DNA of 61,996 nt from Candidatus Gottesmanbacteria bacterium (GTDB lineage Bacteria; Patescibacteriota; Microgenomatia; UBA10105; UBA927). Positions 1 through 8,764 of this stretch are shown piece after piece. Position 1 is the stretch's first letter. Every line of letters begins with the position of its first letter. Location: NCBI GenBank assembly GCA_016218255.1, contig JACREN010000010.1, positions 1-61,996 of the forward strand, written 5' to 3'. Position numbers and translations under genes: made by a program. The notes below the pieces were generated by a model. It was not told the origin of the DNA, did not search any database, and saw only the letters and a list, made by a program, of their open reading frames with translations.

Positions 1-938
1 GGCGTGCGGTATGCGTTGGCAAGGCTAATAATTTTAGCGTTTTCTGTTTCCCAGTATTGGTCTGGCTTGGTGGAGCCTTCTGTGGGTGCAGATTCAGTGT
101 AGTTAGGGTTTGGGTTCAGCGTGATGGCGACGGATGCGCGTGCGGTAATATCCAATTTTGCACCGGGGGCAAGTGTATACTGAGCCAGCCAGTTCCCGTC
201 TTCATCCCGTACAACCGTATCCGGTTTTGGCGTAAGATCATTTATCGTAATGATCTGGTAGGCTGTATCCGGGGGCAGGGCGATTTCCTGGGTATTTGCG
301 GTTACTTTTGAGTTTTCCAGATGATACGACAGAGTTATATCAAATAATTGCTTTGAGCCGTACGCAGCACTTATGCCGCCGCTGGTCATTTGCTCACGGG
401 TCCATCGGGTTCCAGTGGCCGGCATGGGCGTCATGTAGGCGTTGGGTCCGAAAGAAGAGGGTATTGACAGGCTGACCGTGTACTCACCGATATCCGGGTC
501 GTTGACAATTCCGGGGATATTGACCTCCCATATATTTCCATTTTTTTGTGCTATGTCGCCGTTTTCAAGACGAAGCGTGAAGCTAAGACTTTTTCCGAAT
601 CCAACGACTTTTTCATTAAAAGAGAGGAGAATTTCTGTTTTGCCGTCATTTTGTTTGATTTCTGGACTGATTGGGCCGCCTTTATCATAGGCAATAACGT
701 TACGGATATTGGTCGAGTCTATGAGTATGGAATACTTCTGCGGGTATAAATTCGTTAATCTGTTCGTCAGCGTAATAGTTTGGGTTGAAATGGTACTACC
801 CGTTGGAGATATGTTGTACTGTACATCGTAGTCCGCGCGGAATTCGCCAACCGCAGACGCCGAAGACGGCGGAATAATAAAATAAACAAATAATCCAATA
901 ATCAAATAAACAAATCTGCGAAAACGTATATTTTTCAT
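1..938 (-). CDS. Secreted/exported protein, possibly transglutaminase-like (3' part cut by window edge)
   Basis: The reading frame is open from an ATG at 938 to the window edge, giving 312 residues without the C-terminus. The N-terminus is a good signal peptide: Lys/Arg-rich start (MKNIRFRRF), a hydrophobic stretch, then a small-residue cleavage area (PPSSASA) near residue 29. The mature part is beta-rich, with no further membrane segment and repeated Thr/Ser/Asn-rich strands. The last visible residues (YWETENAKIISLANAY) resemble the linker that precedes a transglutaminase-like core in exported bacterial proteins, but the core itself lies outside the window, so this assignment is a guess. It follows uvrA by 42 bp on the same strand, with no clear Shine-Dalgarno sequence. 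Secretion is well supported; the enzymatic function is not. Confidence 0.7.
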   Translation of the reverse strand, partial: MKNIRFRRFVYLIIGLFVYFIIPPSSASAVGEFRADYDVQYNISPTGSTISTQTITLTNRLTNLYPQKYSILIDSTNIRNVIAYDKGGPISPEIKQNDGKTEILLSFNEKVVGFGKSLSFTLRLENGDIAQKNGNIWEVNIPGIVNDPDIGEYTVSLSIPSSFGPNAYMTPMPATGTRWTREQMTSGGISAAYGSKQLFDITLSYHLENSKVTANTQEIALPPDTAYQIITINDLTPKPDTVVRDEDGNWLAQYTLAPGAKLDITARASVAITLNPNPNYTESAPTEGSTKPDQYWETENAKIISLANAYRT

Positions 939-980
939 TTGTCTTGAATTAGTGGCATTTGTCGAATGGGCAGTATTTGA

Positions 981-3884
981 TTATTGTAATACCTTCCGGA
1001 GATATTGTCCTGTGTAGGATTGCTTGCAATGGGCAATGTGCTCTGGCGTGCCTTCTGCGATGATGCGGCCGCCAGCGTCGCCTCCATCTGGGCCTAAATC
1101 GATAATCCAATCGGCATTTTTGATCATATCTAGATTATGCTCTATGACGATGACGGTGTTTCCCTTTATGGTAAGCTGGTGCAATACCGCTAACAATTTT
1201 TCCAGATCCGCAAAATGGAGTCCTGTGGTTGGTTCGTCAAGAATATACACTGTTTTGCCAGTGCCCCTACGGGATAATTCTGTGGCCAGTTTGACGCGCT
1301 GGGCTTCTCCGCCGGAGAGCGTGGTGGCGGATTGCCCCAAGTGCATATAGGTAAGTCCCACCTGGGCTATGGTTGCAAGTTTGTCATGTAACAAGAATTG
1401 GTTGGCAAAAAATTCAATCGCTTCTTCAATCGTCATATTGAGTATCTGGGCGATATTTTTTCCGCGAAATGAGACCTCAAGCGTATCGGTGTTGTACCTG
1501 CTCCCATGGCAAACTTCGCATGTGACATAAATATCAGATAGAAACTGCATTTCGATTTTCTTTTGTCCTTCTCCTTCACATGCTTCGCACCGGCCGCCTT
1601 TAACATTGAAGGAGAATCTGCCAGGTTTGTAGCCCCGAACTCTGGCTTCAGGGGTGGCGGCAAATAGATCGCGGATGAGGGAAAAAATACCGGTGTATGT
1701 CGCAGGGTTACTGCGAGGGGTTCGGCCAATCGGTGACTGGTCAATAAGGATAACTTTGTCGACATGCTCCAGACCTCTCACTTCGGTATGAATACCCGGT
1801 TTTTCTTTGGTAAATGGATTAAAATGGGCAAAGAGCGCACGGTAAAGCGTTTCTACAATAAGAGTCGACTTGCCGGATCCGGATACGCCGGTGATACAGA
1901 TGAGCTTGCCCAGCGGAAATTCTGCTGTGACATTTTTGAGATTGTTTTCTGAAGCACCAGCAATAACCAGTGAGCTGGAGTAACCGGAAGCATGTGTGTG
2001 CTCGTTCCATTTTTGGCGCGTAATGGTACGTGCACCGGTCAGAAACTGTGCGGTGACTGTGTGGCTTTTTTTGAGATTTTCGAGCGTCCCCTCCGCAACA
2101 ACCATACCGCCGTGCTCGCCAGCTCCCGGGCCAAAGTCTACGATCCAGTCCGCAGCCTCCATAGTTTCCCGGTCATGCTCAACAACGATGACGGTATTAC
2201 CAAGATCGCGTAATTTTTTCAGTGTGTTGATAAGCATCGTGTTGTCTTTTTGATGAAGGCCTATAGATGGTTCATCCAATACATAGAGCACGCCGGTGAG
2301 GCCGGAACCTATCTGTGAAGCCAGGCGGATGCGCTGGGCTTCACCACCTGAAAGCGTTGTTGCGCTTCGGGAAAGCGTCAGATAATTGAGACCTACTGCA
2401 GACAAGAAATTAAGCCGTGCGTATATTTCTTTCTGTATAGGTTGGGCTATCGTGTACTCGGTTGCATTGGTCAATTTTTGAGGCAGCCCATGGATCCAGG
2501 TGAGGCAATCCTGTATAGACAGGTCAGCAATATCCGCGATAGAGAATCCGTCAACCGTAATGGTGAGAGTTTCCTTTTTCAGTCGTCTTCCAGTACATAG
2601 CGGGCACGTTTCTTCCCTCATATATTTTTCGATTTCACTTCGTGCCGCATCAGATTCAGATTCAGATTCTATATAGCGCCGTTTGAGTTCCGCGGTCAGA
2701 CCATGAAACTGTTCCTCGATGGTTGTTTTGTCTCCGAACCGGTTTGTACCATGAACAAGATATTGCCGGTCTTGTGTACCTTCTAGAAGAACTTTCATCT
2801 GATGTTTGGTTAACATTTTAAGTGGTGCGCGAGGGTCTATGCCGTGAGCAGATGCAACAGTCGTGATGACACGGGAAAACCAGGTATCATGAAAAAACAT
2901 ACGCGCAAAAGGCAAGATACCTCCTTCGGTAATGGAGAGTTCCGGCCGCAGCATAAGATCGGGGTCCACAGTCAGAATTTTTCCGAGTCCACTGCAGTTG
3001 GGGCACGCACCATGAGGCGAGTTAAAAGAAAAAGATCGCGGCTCAATCTCGCTTAAGGAAATATTACAGTGGGGACAGGAAAATTTTTCTGAATAAACAT
3101 GGTCCACTACCTTTTTGGGTTTTTCCGGTATTGCAAACGCGGTATCAAGGACCTCGCCTGCGGTTACGAGGCCATCAGAAAGTGTCAGCGCTTGTTCAAC
3201 GGATTCTGAAATCCGTAAACCAACCGTAGGATCTCCTGCTTGTTTGGGAGTAAGCATTAATCGGTCTACTACCGCGTCAATGGAATGTTTGTTTGTTTTG
3301 ATAAGGACGATGTCGTCGTCACTACCAAAGAAGCGTCCGTCGACTCGTACTTGTCGGAATCCTTTGGCCATAAGATTATCCAATAGTCCGCTGAATTCAC
3401 CTTTGCGGTCACGGACAACGGGGGCAAGAATCAATAATTTGGTGTGCGGCCTTTTGATAAGTCTTAGAATATGCTCGGTGATTTGGCCTGGCGTTTGGCG
3501 GCTAATTTCCCGCCCGCAGGTCGGACAGTGCGGATGTCCGATTCGTGCAAACAGGAGACGCAGGTAATCGTATATTTCTGTCACCGTTCCGACAGTGGAT
3601 CTGGGGTTGTGAGATGTGGATTTCTGGTCTATAGATATGGCAGGAGATAGCCCATCAATGCTATCCATATCGGGTTTATCCATAACGCCCAAAAATTGTC
3701 GGGCATAGGAACTAAGTGATTCGACGTATCTCCTCTGACCCTCCGCATAAATGGTGTCAAAGGCAAGGGAAGACTTGCCTGAACCGGATAAGCCGGTGAA
3801 AATAATAAGCTTATTTTTTGGTAGCGTCAGATTAACATTTTTGAGGTTATGTTGCCGTGCGCCCCTGATGATGATGTTTTCCAT
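981..3884 (-). CDS. uvrA: Excinuclease ABC subunit A
   Basis: UvrA is the dimeric ABC-type ATPase that scans DNA for bulky lesions and loads UvrB in nucleotide excision repair. The 967-residue protein is close to family length. The first Walker A (GLSGSGKSS) is at residues 31-39 and the second (GVSGSGKST) near 665. Two ABC signature segments (TLSGGEAQR) and both zinc modules are visible: CPHC...CPNC in the first half and CEAC...CEVC around 763-790. The start at 3884 is preceded by GAGG about 12 bases upstream. It lies 42 bp after uvrB on the same strand, so the two are probably one transcript, and the divergent lexA suggests SOS-type control. Nothing is missing from the protein. Confidence 0.98.
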   Translation of the reverse strand: MENIIIRGARQHNLKNVNLTLPKNKLIIFTGLSGSGKSSLAFDTIYAEGQRRYVESLSSYARQFLGVMDKPDMDSIDGLSPAISIDQKSTSHNPRSTVGTVTEIYDYLRLLFARIGHPHCPTCGREISRQTPGQITEHILRLIKRPHTKLLILAPVVRDRKGEFSGLLDNLMAKGFRQVRVDGRFFGSDDDIVLIKTNKHSIDAVVDRLMLTPKQAGDPTVGLRISESVEQALTLSDGLVTAGEVLDTAFAIPEKPKKVVDHVYSEKFSCPHCNISLSEIEPRSFSFNSPHGACPNCSGLGKILTVDPDLMLRPELSITEGGILPFARMFFHDTWFSRVITTVASAHGIDPRAPLKMLTKHQMKVLLEGTQDRQYLVHGTNRFGDKTTIEEQFHGLTAELKRRYIESESESDAARSEIEKYMREETCPLCTGRRLKKETLTITVDGFSIADIADLSIQDCLTWIHGLPQKLTNATEYTIAQPIQKEIYARLNFLSAVGLNYLTLSRSATTLSGGEAQRIRLASQIGSGLTGVLYVLDEPSIGLHQKDNTMLINTLKKLRDLGNTVIVVEHDRETMEAADWIVDFGPGAGEHGGMVVAEGTLENLKKSHTVTAQFLTGARTITRQKWNEHTHASGYSSSLVIAGASENNLKNVTAEFPLGKLICITGVSGSGKSTLIVETLYRALFAHFNPFTKEKPGIHTEVRGLEHVDKVILIDQSPIGRTPRSNPATYTGIFSLIRDLFAATPEARVRGYKPGRFSFNVKGGRCEACEGEGQKKIEMQFLSDIYVTCEVCHGSRYNTDTLEVSFRGKNIAQILNMTIEEAIEFFANQFLLHDKLATIAQVGLTYMHLGQSATTLSGGEAQRVKLATELSRRGTGKTVYILDEPTTGLHFADLEKLLAVLHQLTIKGNTVIVIEHNLDMIKNADWIIDLGPDGGDAGGRIIAEGTPEHIAHCKQSYTGQYLRKVLQ

Positions 3885-3926
3885 AGCAAAAATGACCTCG
3901 GGTGGTGCCGGGGCATGAACATTATA

Positions 3927-5897
3927 TCATTTCGTTTCAGAGAGTTCTGCGATGCGGTCACGCATTTGGGCGGCGAGTTCAAAATTGAGATCACGGCTTG
4001 CTTCCTGCATGAGTTTCGTCAATCTTTTAATATACTGTTTTGTGTCCTGAGGAGTCATAGTCTCGATATCTACATTATCCGGTATACTCTGTTCGTTCTG
4101 GACGAGGCGGTCCCGGATAGGCTTTGAGATTGATGCGGGCGTGATACCATGTTTTCTATTATATTTTTTCTGTATTGTTCTTCTTCTTGAGACTTCATTG
4201 AGTGCGGCTTTTATGGAATCGGTTTCGTGATCCGCATACAGAATGACTTCGCCTGCGATGTGGCGGGCAGCTCGGCCCATTGTCTGGATCAGGCTGACAC
4301 GACTTCGCAAGAAACCTTCTTTATCCGCATCCAGTATTGCCACCAAAGACACCTCAGGCAGATCCAGACCCTCTCGGAGAAGGTTGACACCCACGATGAC
4401 GTCATAGGCGCCGCTTCGTAGGTCTGCCAGTATGTCGGTGCGTTCCAGCGTTAGCACGTCTGCGTGCAAATACTGGACATTGATCCCCCGTTCCTTCAAG
4501 AAGCCTGCCAGATCCTCTGCCATTTGTTTGGTGAGTGTGGTCACGAGTACACGCTCACTCTTTGCTACGCGTTTTTGTATTTCGCCCATGAGGTCATTAA
4601 TTTGGCCTTGAAGTGGACGCACGGAAATAACGGGATCAAGTAGGCCGGTGGGTCGAACGAGTTGCTCCACAACATGTTCTGTGCGTCCGATTTCCCATTC
4701 ATCCGGAGTAGCTGATACGTATATGGTTTGCGGCTTGGCGCGCAGGAATTCTTCAAAGCGAAGCGGCCGGTTGTCAAGAGCCGCAGGCAAACGGAATCCG
4801 TAGTCAATGAGTGTTTGTTTCCGGCTCCGGTCCCCGTTGTACATTCCTCTAATCTGGGGAATAGTCATATGGGATTCGTCAATGACAAGAAGCCAATTTT
4901 TTTTGTATGCCTCATCAAAATAATCGAAGAGCGTATAAGGAGGATCACCGGGTGTTCTGCCGTCAAAATACCGCGAATAATTTTCTATGCCGTTCACGTA
5001 TCCCATTTCCGATATCATCTCCAGGTCGTGATTGACCCGCTCGTGGATGCGCTGCGCCTCGATATGCTTCCCCTCTTTCTGAAAAAGCCTGACCTGCTGC
5101 TCCGTGTCTCTTTGAATTTGTCCAAAAACCTGCGTGTGTTGTGCGGGATCCGTCATATAGTGCTTAGCAGGATATATAACCGCTGTGGTAAGTTTTTCTA
5201 TTGTTTTGCCAGTCAGCGGATCAAATTTGTCCAATTGGGTTAATTTATCTGATGTGATAATCATCCGGTATCCAAGATCTTCATAGGCAGGATAGATATC
5301 TATACAATCCCCTCGCATGCGAAAGGTACTGCGTGTAAATCCGTAGTCATTGCGTTCATATTGGAGCTGCACAAGACGGTCTGCGATACTCTTGCGCCCG
5401 ATTGGCATACCTGTGGCCAGTTCTAAAACGAAGTGACCGTATTCTTTGGGAGAGCCAATATTGTAAATGCACGAAACGGAAGCCACTACGATAGAATCGG
5501 GTCTTGTAAGGATATTGGCCGTGGCTGCAAGTCGAAGTTTGTCTATTTCCTCATTTATTTCCGTCTCCTTTTCTATATAGGTGTTGCTTTGGGGGATATA
5601 GGCTTCCGGTTGGTAATAATCATAATAGGAAACGAAATATGACACGGCGTTGTGGGGGAAGAAGTCGCGGAATTCCTGGTACAGCTGAGCGGCAAGCGTT
5701 TTGTTGTGGGATATGACAAGTGTCGGCAGTTGCGTGTTGGCGATAACATTTGCCATGGTAAACGTTTTACCGCTGCCTGTAACTCCCAAGAGCACCTGTT
5801 CGCAAACGCCACTTCGTACATTTTTTCTAATGGCATCTATCGCTTCCGGCTGGTCACCCGTAGGGGCATAAGATGAAACAAGTTTAAATTTTTTCAT
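3927..5897 (-). CDS. uvrB: Excinuclease ABC subunit B
   Basis: UvrB is the helicase-like damage-verification subunit that receives DNA from UvrA and recruits UvrC. I place the start at the ATG at 5897 (MKKFKLVSSYAPTGDQPEAI, 656 residues), because homologues begin here and the 26 upstream codons have no family similarity. Walker A (GVTGSGKT) is near residue 37, the beta-hairpin (YYDYYQPEAYIP) near 91-103, the DESH motif near 337, and the UVR domain that contacts UvrA/UvrC at the C-terminus. It is divergent from lexA with an 82-bp shared regulatory region. A short inverted repeat GTAT-TTG-ATAC at 5902-5912 sits just upstream of the start. Confidence 0.97.
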   Translation of the reverse strand: MKKFKLVSSYAPTGDQPEAIDAIRKNVRSGVCEQVLLGVTGSGKTFTMANVIANTQLPTLVISHNKTLAAQLYQEFRDFFPHNAVSYFVSYYDYYQPEAYIPQSNTYIEKETEINEEIDKLRLAATANILTRPDSIVVASVSCIYNIGSPKEYGHFVLELATGMPIGRKSIADRLVQLQYERNDYGFTRSTFRMRGDCIDIYPAYEDLGYRMIITSDKLTQLDKFDPLTGKTIEKLTTAVIYPAKHYMTDPAQHTQVFGQIQRDTEQQVRLFQKEGKHIEAQRIHERVNHDLEMISEMGYVNGIENYSRYFDGRTPGDPPYTLFDYFDEAYKKNWLLVIDESHMTIPQIRGMYNGDRSRKQTLIDYGFRLPAALDNRPLRFEEFLRAKPQTIYVSATPDEWEIGRTEHVVEQLVRPTGLLDPVISVRPLQGQINDLMGEIQKRVAKSERVLVTTLTKQMAEDLAGFLKERGINVQYLHADVLTLERTDILADLRSGAYDVIVGVNLLREGLDLPEVSLVAILDADKEGFLRSRVSLIQTMGRAARHIAGEVILYADHETDSIKAALNEVSRRRTIQKKYNRKHGITPASISKPIRDRLVQNEQSIPDNVDIETMTPQDTKQYIKRLTKLMQEASRDLNFELAAQMRDRIAELSETK

Positions 5898-5934
5898 TTC
5901 AGTATTTGATACAGATATATGCTGATAATAGATA

Positions 5935-5971
5935 TTGACTCTTCGGGTTAAATTCGTACAATGATATTGTA
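5935..5971 (+). promoter_or_regulatory. lexA promoter with palindrome over the -10 box (candidate LexA operator)
   Basis: TTGACT (5935-5940), a 16-bp spacer and TACAAT (5957-5962) form a good sigma-70-type promoter for lexA. The -10 box is the left arm of a perfect inverted repeat TACAAT-GAT-ATTGTA (5957-5971), so a protein bound here would block the start site. LexA repressors normally autoregulate, so this is the best operator candidate; its identity is inferred. The same palindrome with a different spacer occurs at the rsmI promoter. Confidence 0.6.
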
Positions 5972-5979
5972 GCAAATAT

Positions 5980-6600
5980 ATGCCGCCAATTCTTTATCAG
6001 CGCGAACGTCAGCTTCTAGATTTTATCACGCAATTCATTCAGCGCTATGGGTACGCGCCTACACTTAAGGAAATAGCCGAAGCAGTAGGCCTGGGGTCGC
6101 TGGCTACAGTACACGAGCATATTGACAAGCTGCGTCAAAAAGGTTTTATCCGGAAGCTGGACGGCACTGCCCGCGGGCTGGAAGTGGTAGAGCAATACCG
6201 TTCTGACAAGTCAACTACGGCAGTTGAGCTTCCGGTGCTCGGCTATATTGCGGCTGGTGCTCCTTTGGAGCCTTATACAGACCCCAATTATTATCTGTCT
6301 GTAGGTCCGAGCATGCTCGCATCCAATAAAGCCAGTTATGTATTGCAGGTGAAAGGTACGTCTATGATAGATGATGGTATACTGGATGGCGATTATGTGG
6401 TTGTGCAGCATCAGCAGGATGCGCAAAACGGAGATATTGTAGTGGCACTTCTTCCGAACGGGCTTGCGACACTGAAGCGTATTTATTTTGAGAAAGACCG
6501 TATTAAGCTCATGCCTGCCAATACGCAAATGTCGCCTATTTTCACCACGCATGTGAAAATACAGGGAAAAGTCGTGGGAATCATCCGGCGGTATAATTAA
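5980..6600 (+). CDS. lexA: LexA repressor / SOS regulator
   Basis: LexA represses DNA-damage genes and cleaves itself when RecA filaments form. The 206-residue protein has the winged-helix N-terminal domain (residues 1-65, with PTLKEIAEAVGL as the recognition region) and the S24 peptidase domain. The cleavage bond is visible as Ala92-Gly93 (YIAAGAP), the catalytic serine as Ser128 (KGTSM) and the general-base lysine as Lys166 (ATLKR), with the expected spacing. The protein should be fully functional. It is divergent from uvrB and its stop overlaps the convergent dedA by 4 bp. Candidate SOS targets in the window are uvrB-uvrA and the dinB group. Confidence 0.97.
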   Translation: MPPILYQRERQLLDFITQFIQRYGYAPTLKEIAEAVGLGSLATVHEHIDKLRQKGFIRKLDGTARGLEVVEQYRSDKSTTAVELPVLGYIAAGAPLEPYTDPNYYLSVGPSMLASNKASYVLQVKGTSMIDDGILDGDYVVVQHQQDAQNGDIVVALLPNGLATLKRIYFEKDRIKLMPANTQMSPIFTTHVKIQGKVVGIIRRYN

Positions 6601-7250
6601 TTCTTTTTTCTTTTAAGGAAGTGAACAAGCTTTTGTGTGAGCTTGGTTCGTTTTTCCGCATCGCCTGCCAGATGAAGGACGATAGGGATAAGAGAAGCTG
6701 CAATGATAAGCAAAATGACATATTCGTAGTTGTGTTTCACCGCAGGAATATTTCCCAAAAAGTAGCCCAATGAGGCGATTCCCACTGCCCACAGAAGTCC
6801 GCCCAGAAAGTTGTAGAGTAAGAATGTACGGTAGTGCATTTTCGCCGCACCAGCCACAATGGGCGCAAATGTACGGACAAACGGGACAAAACGAGCCAGA
6901 ACGATCGTTTTGGCGCCATTTTTTTCATAAAATTTTTGGGCTTCGAGCAAATGGTGTTTTTTAAAAAGGAAGGAATCTTCTTTGTCAAACAATGCACCGC
7001 CGACCTTTTGACCGAACCAATAGCCTACGTTGTCGCCTAGAATGGCCGCTGAGAAGGTAACCAGAAGAAGAAGCGGATAATCAATAAGTCCTTGGGAAGC
7101 CAAAATGCCCGCGGTAAAAAGTAGGCTGTCGCCAGGCAGGAAGAATCCGAAAAAAAGGCCGGATTCAGCAAAAAGAACCATCCAAACGCCAATAAGACCC
7201 AAGGTTTTTATGAGTAATTCAGGCTTAAGAAGAACTTCCAGCTGATTCAT
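6597..7250 (-). CDS. DedA family membrane protein
   Basis: A 217-residue integral membrane protein of the DedA/VTT family (SNARE-associated Golgi protein domain), implicated in lipid flipping and membrane homeostasis. It shows several hydrophobic segments, the family motif around FFLPGDSLLF (residues 36-45), and the conserved RFVPFVRTFAP region near 121-131, which contains the functionally important Arg and Pro residues. A basic tail (KRKKN) ends the protein and would sit in the cytoplasm. It is convergent with lexA (4-bp overlap) and divergent from rsmI. The substrate in this organism is unknown. Confidence 0.92.
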   Translation of the reverse strand: MNQLEVLLKPELLIKTLGLIGVWMVLFAESGLFFGFFLPGDSLLFTAGILASQGLIDYPLLLLVTFSAAILGDNVGYWFGQKVGGALFDKEDSFLFKKHHLLEAQKFYEKNGAKTIVLARFVPFVRTFAPIVAGAAKMHYRTFLLYNFLGGLLWAVGIASLGYFLGNIPAVKHNYEYVILLIIAASLIPIVLHLAGDAEKRTKLTQKLVHFLKRKKN

Positions 7251-7279
7251 AAAATAAATAAGCGCAATGATGCGCTTTT

Positions 7280-7297
7280 TGCTACAATCCTATTGTA
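7280..7297 (+). promoter_or_regulatory. rsmI promoter: extended -10 and palindrome
   Basis: TGC-TACAAT (7280-7288) is an extended -10 box located 8 bases before the rsmI ATG. It forms the left arm of a perfect TACAAT-CCT-ATTGTA inverted repeat (7283-7297) whose last base is the A of the start codon. The architecture implies a leaderless mRNA. The palindrome is the same 6-3-6 design as at lexA, so either a shared regulator binds both or the resemblance is a chance by-product of the -10 sequence. Confidence 0.5.
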
Positions 7298-8007
7298 TGG
7301 GAACACTTTCTATTGTGTCAACACCGATCGGCAATTTGGATGATATTACGATTCGCGCTATAAAGACATTGTTTTCCGCGGATTTTGTCGCCTGTGAAGA
7401 TACCCGGAGAACCGGATTCCTTTTACAGGAGCTCAGGAAGCGATTCCCGTCTGTTCTTCCCATAACACCGAAAAGCCCTCAGCTTATCCGCTTGGATGAT
7501 CATGCAGAATTATCGCAAATACCTGTTCTAATTGATAAGCTGCAACAGAACCTGAGTGTCGCGCTTGTGAGCGACGCAGGGACTCCGCTCATTTCAGACC
7601 CGGGATATAGGCTGGTCAGCGAGGCGCTTAAACGAGGAATTGCGGTCGTCAGTATTCCTGGACCTTCTGCTGCTGTGGCTGCTTTAAGTATTTCAGGATT
7701 ATCGGCGAATCAATTTCTGTTTCTCGGATATCCCCCGGAAAAAATATCACACAGAACAAAACTATTTAAAAATCTGCTCGATATGAATCGGTTTTTGTTG
7801 AGCACTTACATTCTTTACTGTGCCCCACACAAGCTGCAACAGACGCTTGACGATATGCGGCAGGTGTTGGGTGACACCGAGATCGTGATTGTCCGCGAGC
7901 TCACAAAGATTCATGAAGAAGTCTGGCGAGGAACACTATCAGAAGCTCTCAAGCATTTTTCAAATCCTCAAGGCGAATTTGTTTTACTGTTTCACCTGGC
8001 GAAATAA
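7297..8007 (+). CDS. rsmI: 16S rRNA (cytidine1402-2'-O)-methyltransferase
   Basis: RsmI is the SAM-dependent tetrapyrrole-methylase-fold enzyme that 2'-O-methylates C1402 of 16S rRNA in the decoding centre. From the ATG at 7297 the protein is 236 residues (MGTLSIVSTPIGNLDD), the canonical N-terminus; an upstream in-frame ATG at 7267 is rejected because the -10 box lies between the two. Motifs are STPIGNLDD, CEDTRRT, SDAGTPLISDPG and the PGPSA loop, all in family order. The protein is slightly shorter than many homologues (about 280) because the C-terminal extension is trimmed. It stands alone between divergent dedA and a convergent unknown gene. Confidence 0.95.
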   Translation: MGTLSIVSTPIGNLDDITIRAIKTLFSADFVACEDTRRTGFLLQELRKRFPSVLPITPKSPQLIRLDDHAELSQIPVLIDKLQQNLSVALVSDAGTPLISDPGYRLVSEALKRGIAVVSIPGPSAAVAALSISGLSANQFLFLGYPPEKISHRTKLFKNLLDMNRFLLSTYILYCAPHKLQQTLDDMRQVLGDTEIVIVRELTKIHEEVWRGTLSEALKHFSNPQGEFVLLFHLAK

Positions 8008-8027
8008 AATAGGATCTCAATCGCATG

Positions 8028-8414
8028 TTAGAGCTCGCTTTCCGGTCCACCGCCACGCAAGGGGAATTCGCCTCTTCCGGTCATAGCGTCATGTATTTGT
8101 GCGTCTGTGAGATCTTCATAGCGTCCAAAATCTTCAGCACCTTTATAGCCAAAGAGTACGCCAATCTGACTCATAAATTCCCTGACTACTTCGTAATTGA
8201 CTGTTGCGTCTTTATCTGAACACACCATGCAACGTAAATTGCCACCTAGAGATTCTGATGGATTTGTGCCAAAGAGGATGAGTTTTTTTACCCCTTCTAT
8301 AGGTATGTCGCTGAAGATCAAATATTGTCCTGTGGCAAGGTTTTGTTTGAGTTGCTCAAATTCTCCCCTGCCAAAAAGTACGTTGATTTGGTCATCTGCA
8401 ATAAATGCTTTCAT
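8028..8414 (-). CDS. Conserved-looking hypothetical protein (128 aa)
   Basis: I do not recognise a family. The 128-residue protein begins MKAFIADDQINVLF and has alternating beta strands and short helices without signal peptide or membrane segment. Two cysteines occur as CMVC near residues 62-65. The tail is rich in Gly and acidic residues (GRGEFPLRGGGPESEL). It follows the gene ending at 8423 by 8 bp, so the two are probably co-transcribed from the promoter at 8736-8764. A cytoplasmic protein is likely; the function is unknown. Confidence 0.75.
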   Translation of the reverse strand: MKAFIADDQINVLFGRGEFEQLKQNLATGQYLIFSDIPIEGVKKLILFGTNPSESLGGNLRCMVCSDKDATVNYEVVREFMSQIGVLFGYKGAEDFGRYEDLTDAQIHDAMTGRGEFPLRGGGPESEL

Positions 8415-8422
8415 GTGTATGG

Positions 8423-8728
8423 TTAAATTTGGGCGTCCGGATCGATACGCAATATGTCGTTTGCCATTTGATTTGTGAGTGCGTCTATTTCGGCCTGCAG
8501 CCGGTCGTTGAGTGCTATCATTTTTGCAAGTCCGTATTTGGCCTTTTCACGCACACAGTCGTCATGACGCAAAGTAACGGCTATTTTATTCGGGTCGTCA
8601 TCCGCCGGGGGGTCAGTGCAGAGGTCGCAGTAGTAAAGGGCCTCCTTATCACCCCAGTATTTTGGATACTCCCCACGTACTCCTGGAACTGATATTAAGT
8701 CTTTTGGGCGTTCCTCGTTTTCCTGCAT
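8423..8728 (-). CDS. Hypothetical protein (101 aa) with CxxC pair
   Basis: No family is recognised. The protein is soluble and acidic, contains YYCDLC (a CxxC pair) near residue 36, and ends in a helical segment that could be a short coiled coil. I choose the ATG at 8728 (MQENEERPKD) over the one at 8737, because TTGAGG, a 17-bp spacer and TATAAT (8736-8741) place a promoter 7 bases upstream of 8728 and overlap the earlier ATG. This promoter lies in the end of acsA, so the gene pair 8423-8728 and 8028-8414 can be expressed separately from the metabolic operon. Confidence 0.75.
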   Translation of the reverse strand: MQENEERPKDLISVPGVRGEYPKYWGDKEALYYCDLCTDPPADDDPNKIAVTLRHDDCVREKAKYGLAKMIALNDRLQAEIDALTNQMANDILRIDPDAQI

Positions 8729-8735
8729 GGGCGTC

Positions 8736-8764
8736 ATTATACCCTATAGTTTAATATTCCTCAA
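8736..8764 (-). promoter_or_regulatory. Promoter for the two small genes below acsA
   Basis: On the minus strand TTGAGG (8764-8759), a 17-bp spacer and TATAAT (8741-8736) are followed after 7 bases by ATG at 8728. The -35 and part of the spacer lie inside the last codons of acsA. The geometry predicts a leaderless transcript. Confidence 0.65.

Noticed and set aside
7267..7296. Upstream ATG extension of rsmI
   Set aside because: The extended -10 box lies between the two ATGs, and the RsmI family N-terminus begins at the second.
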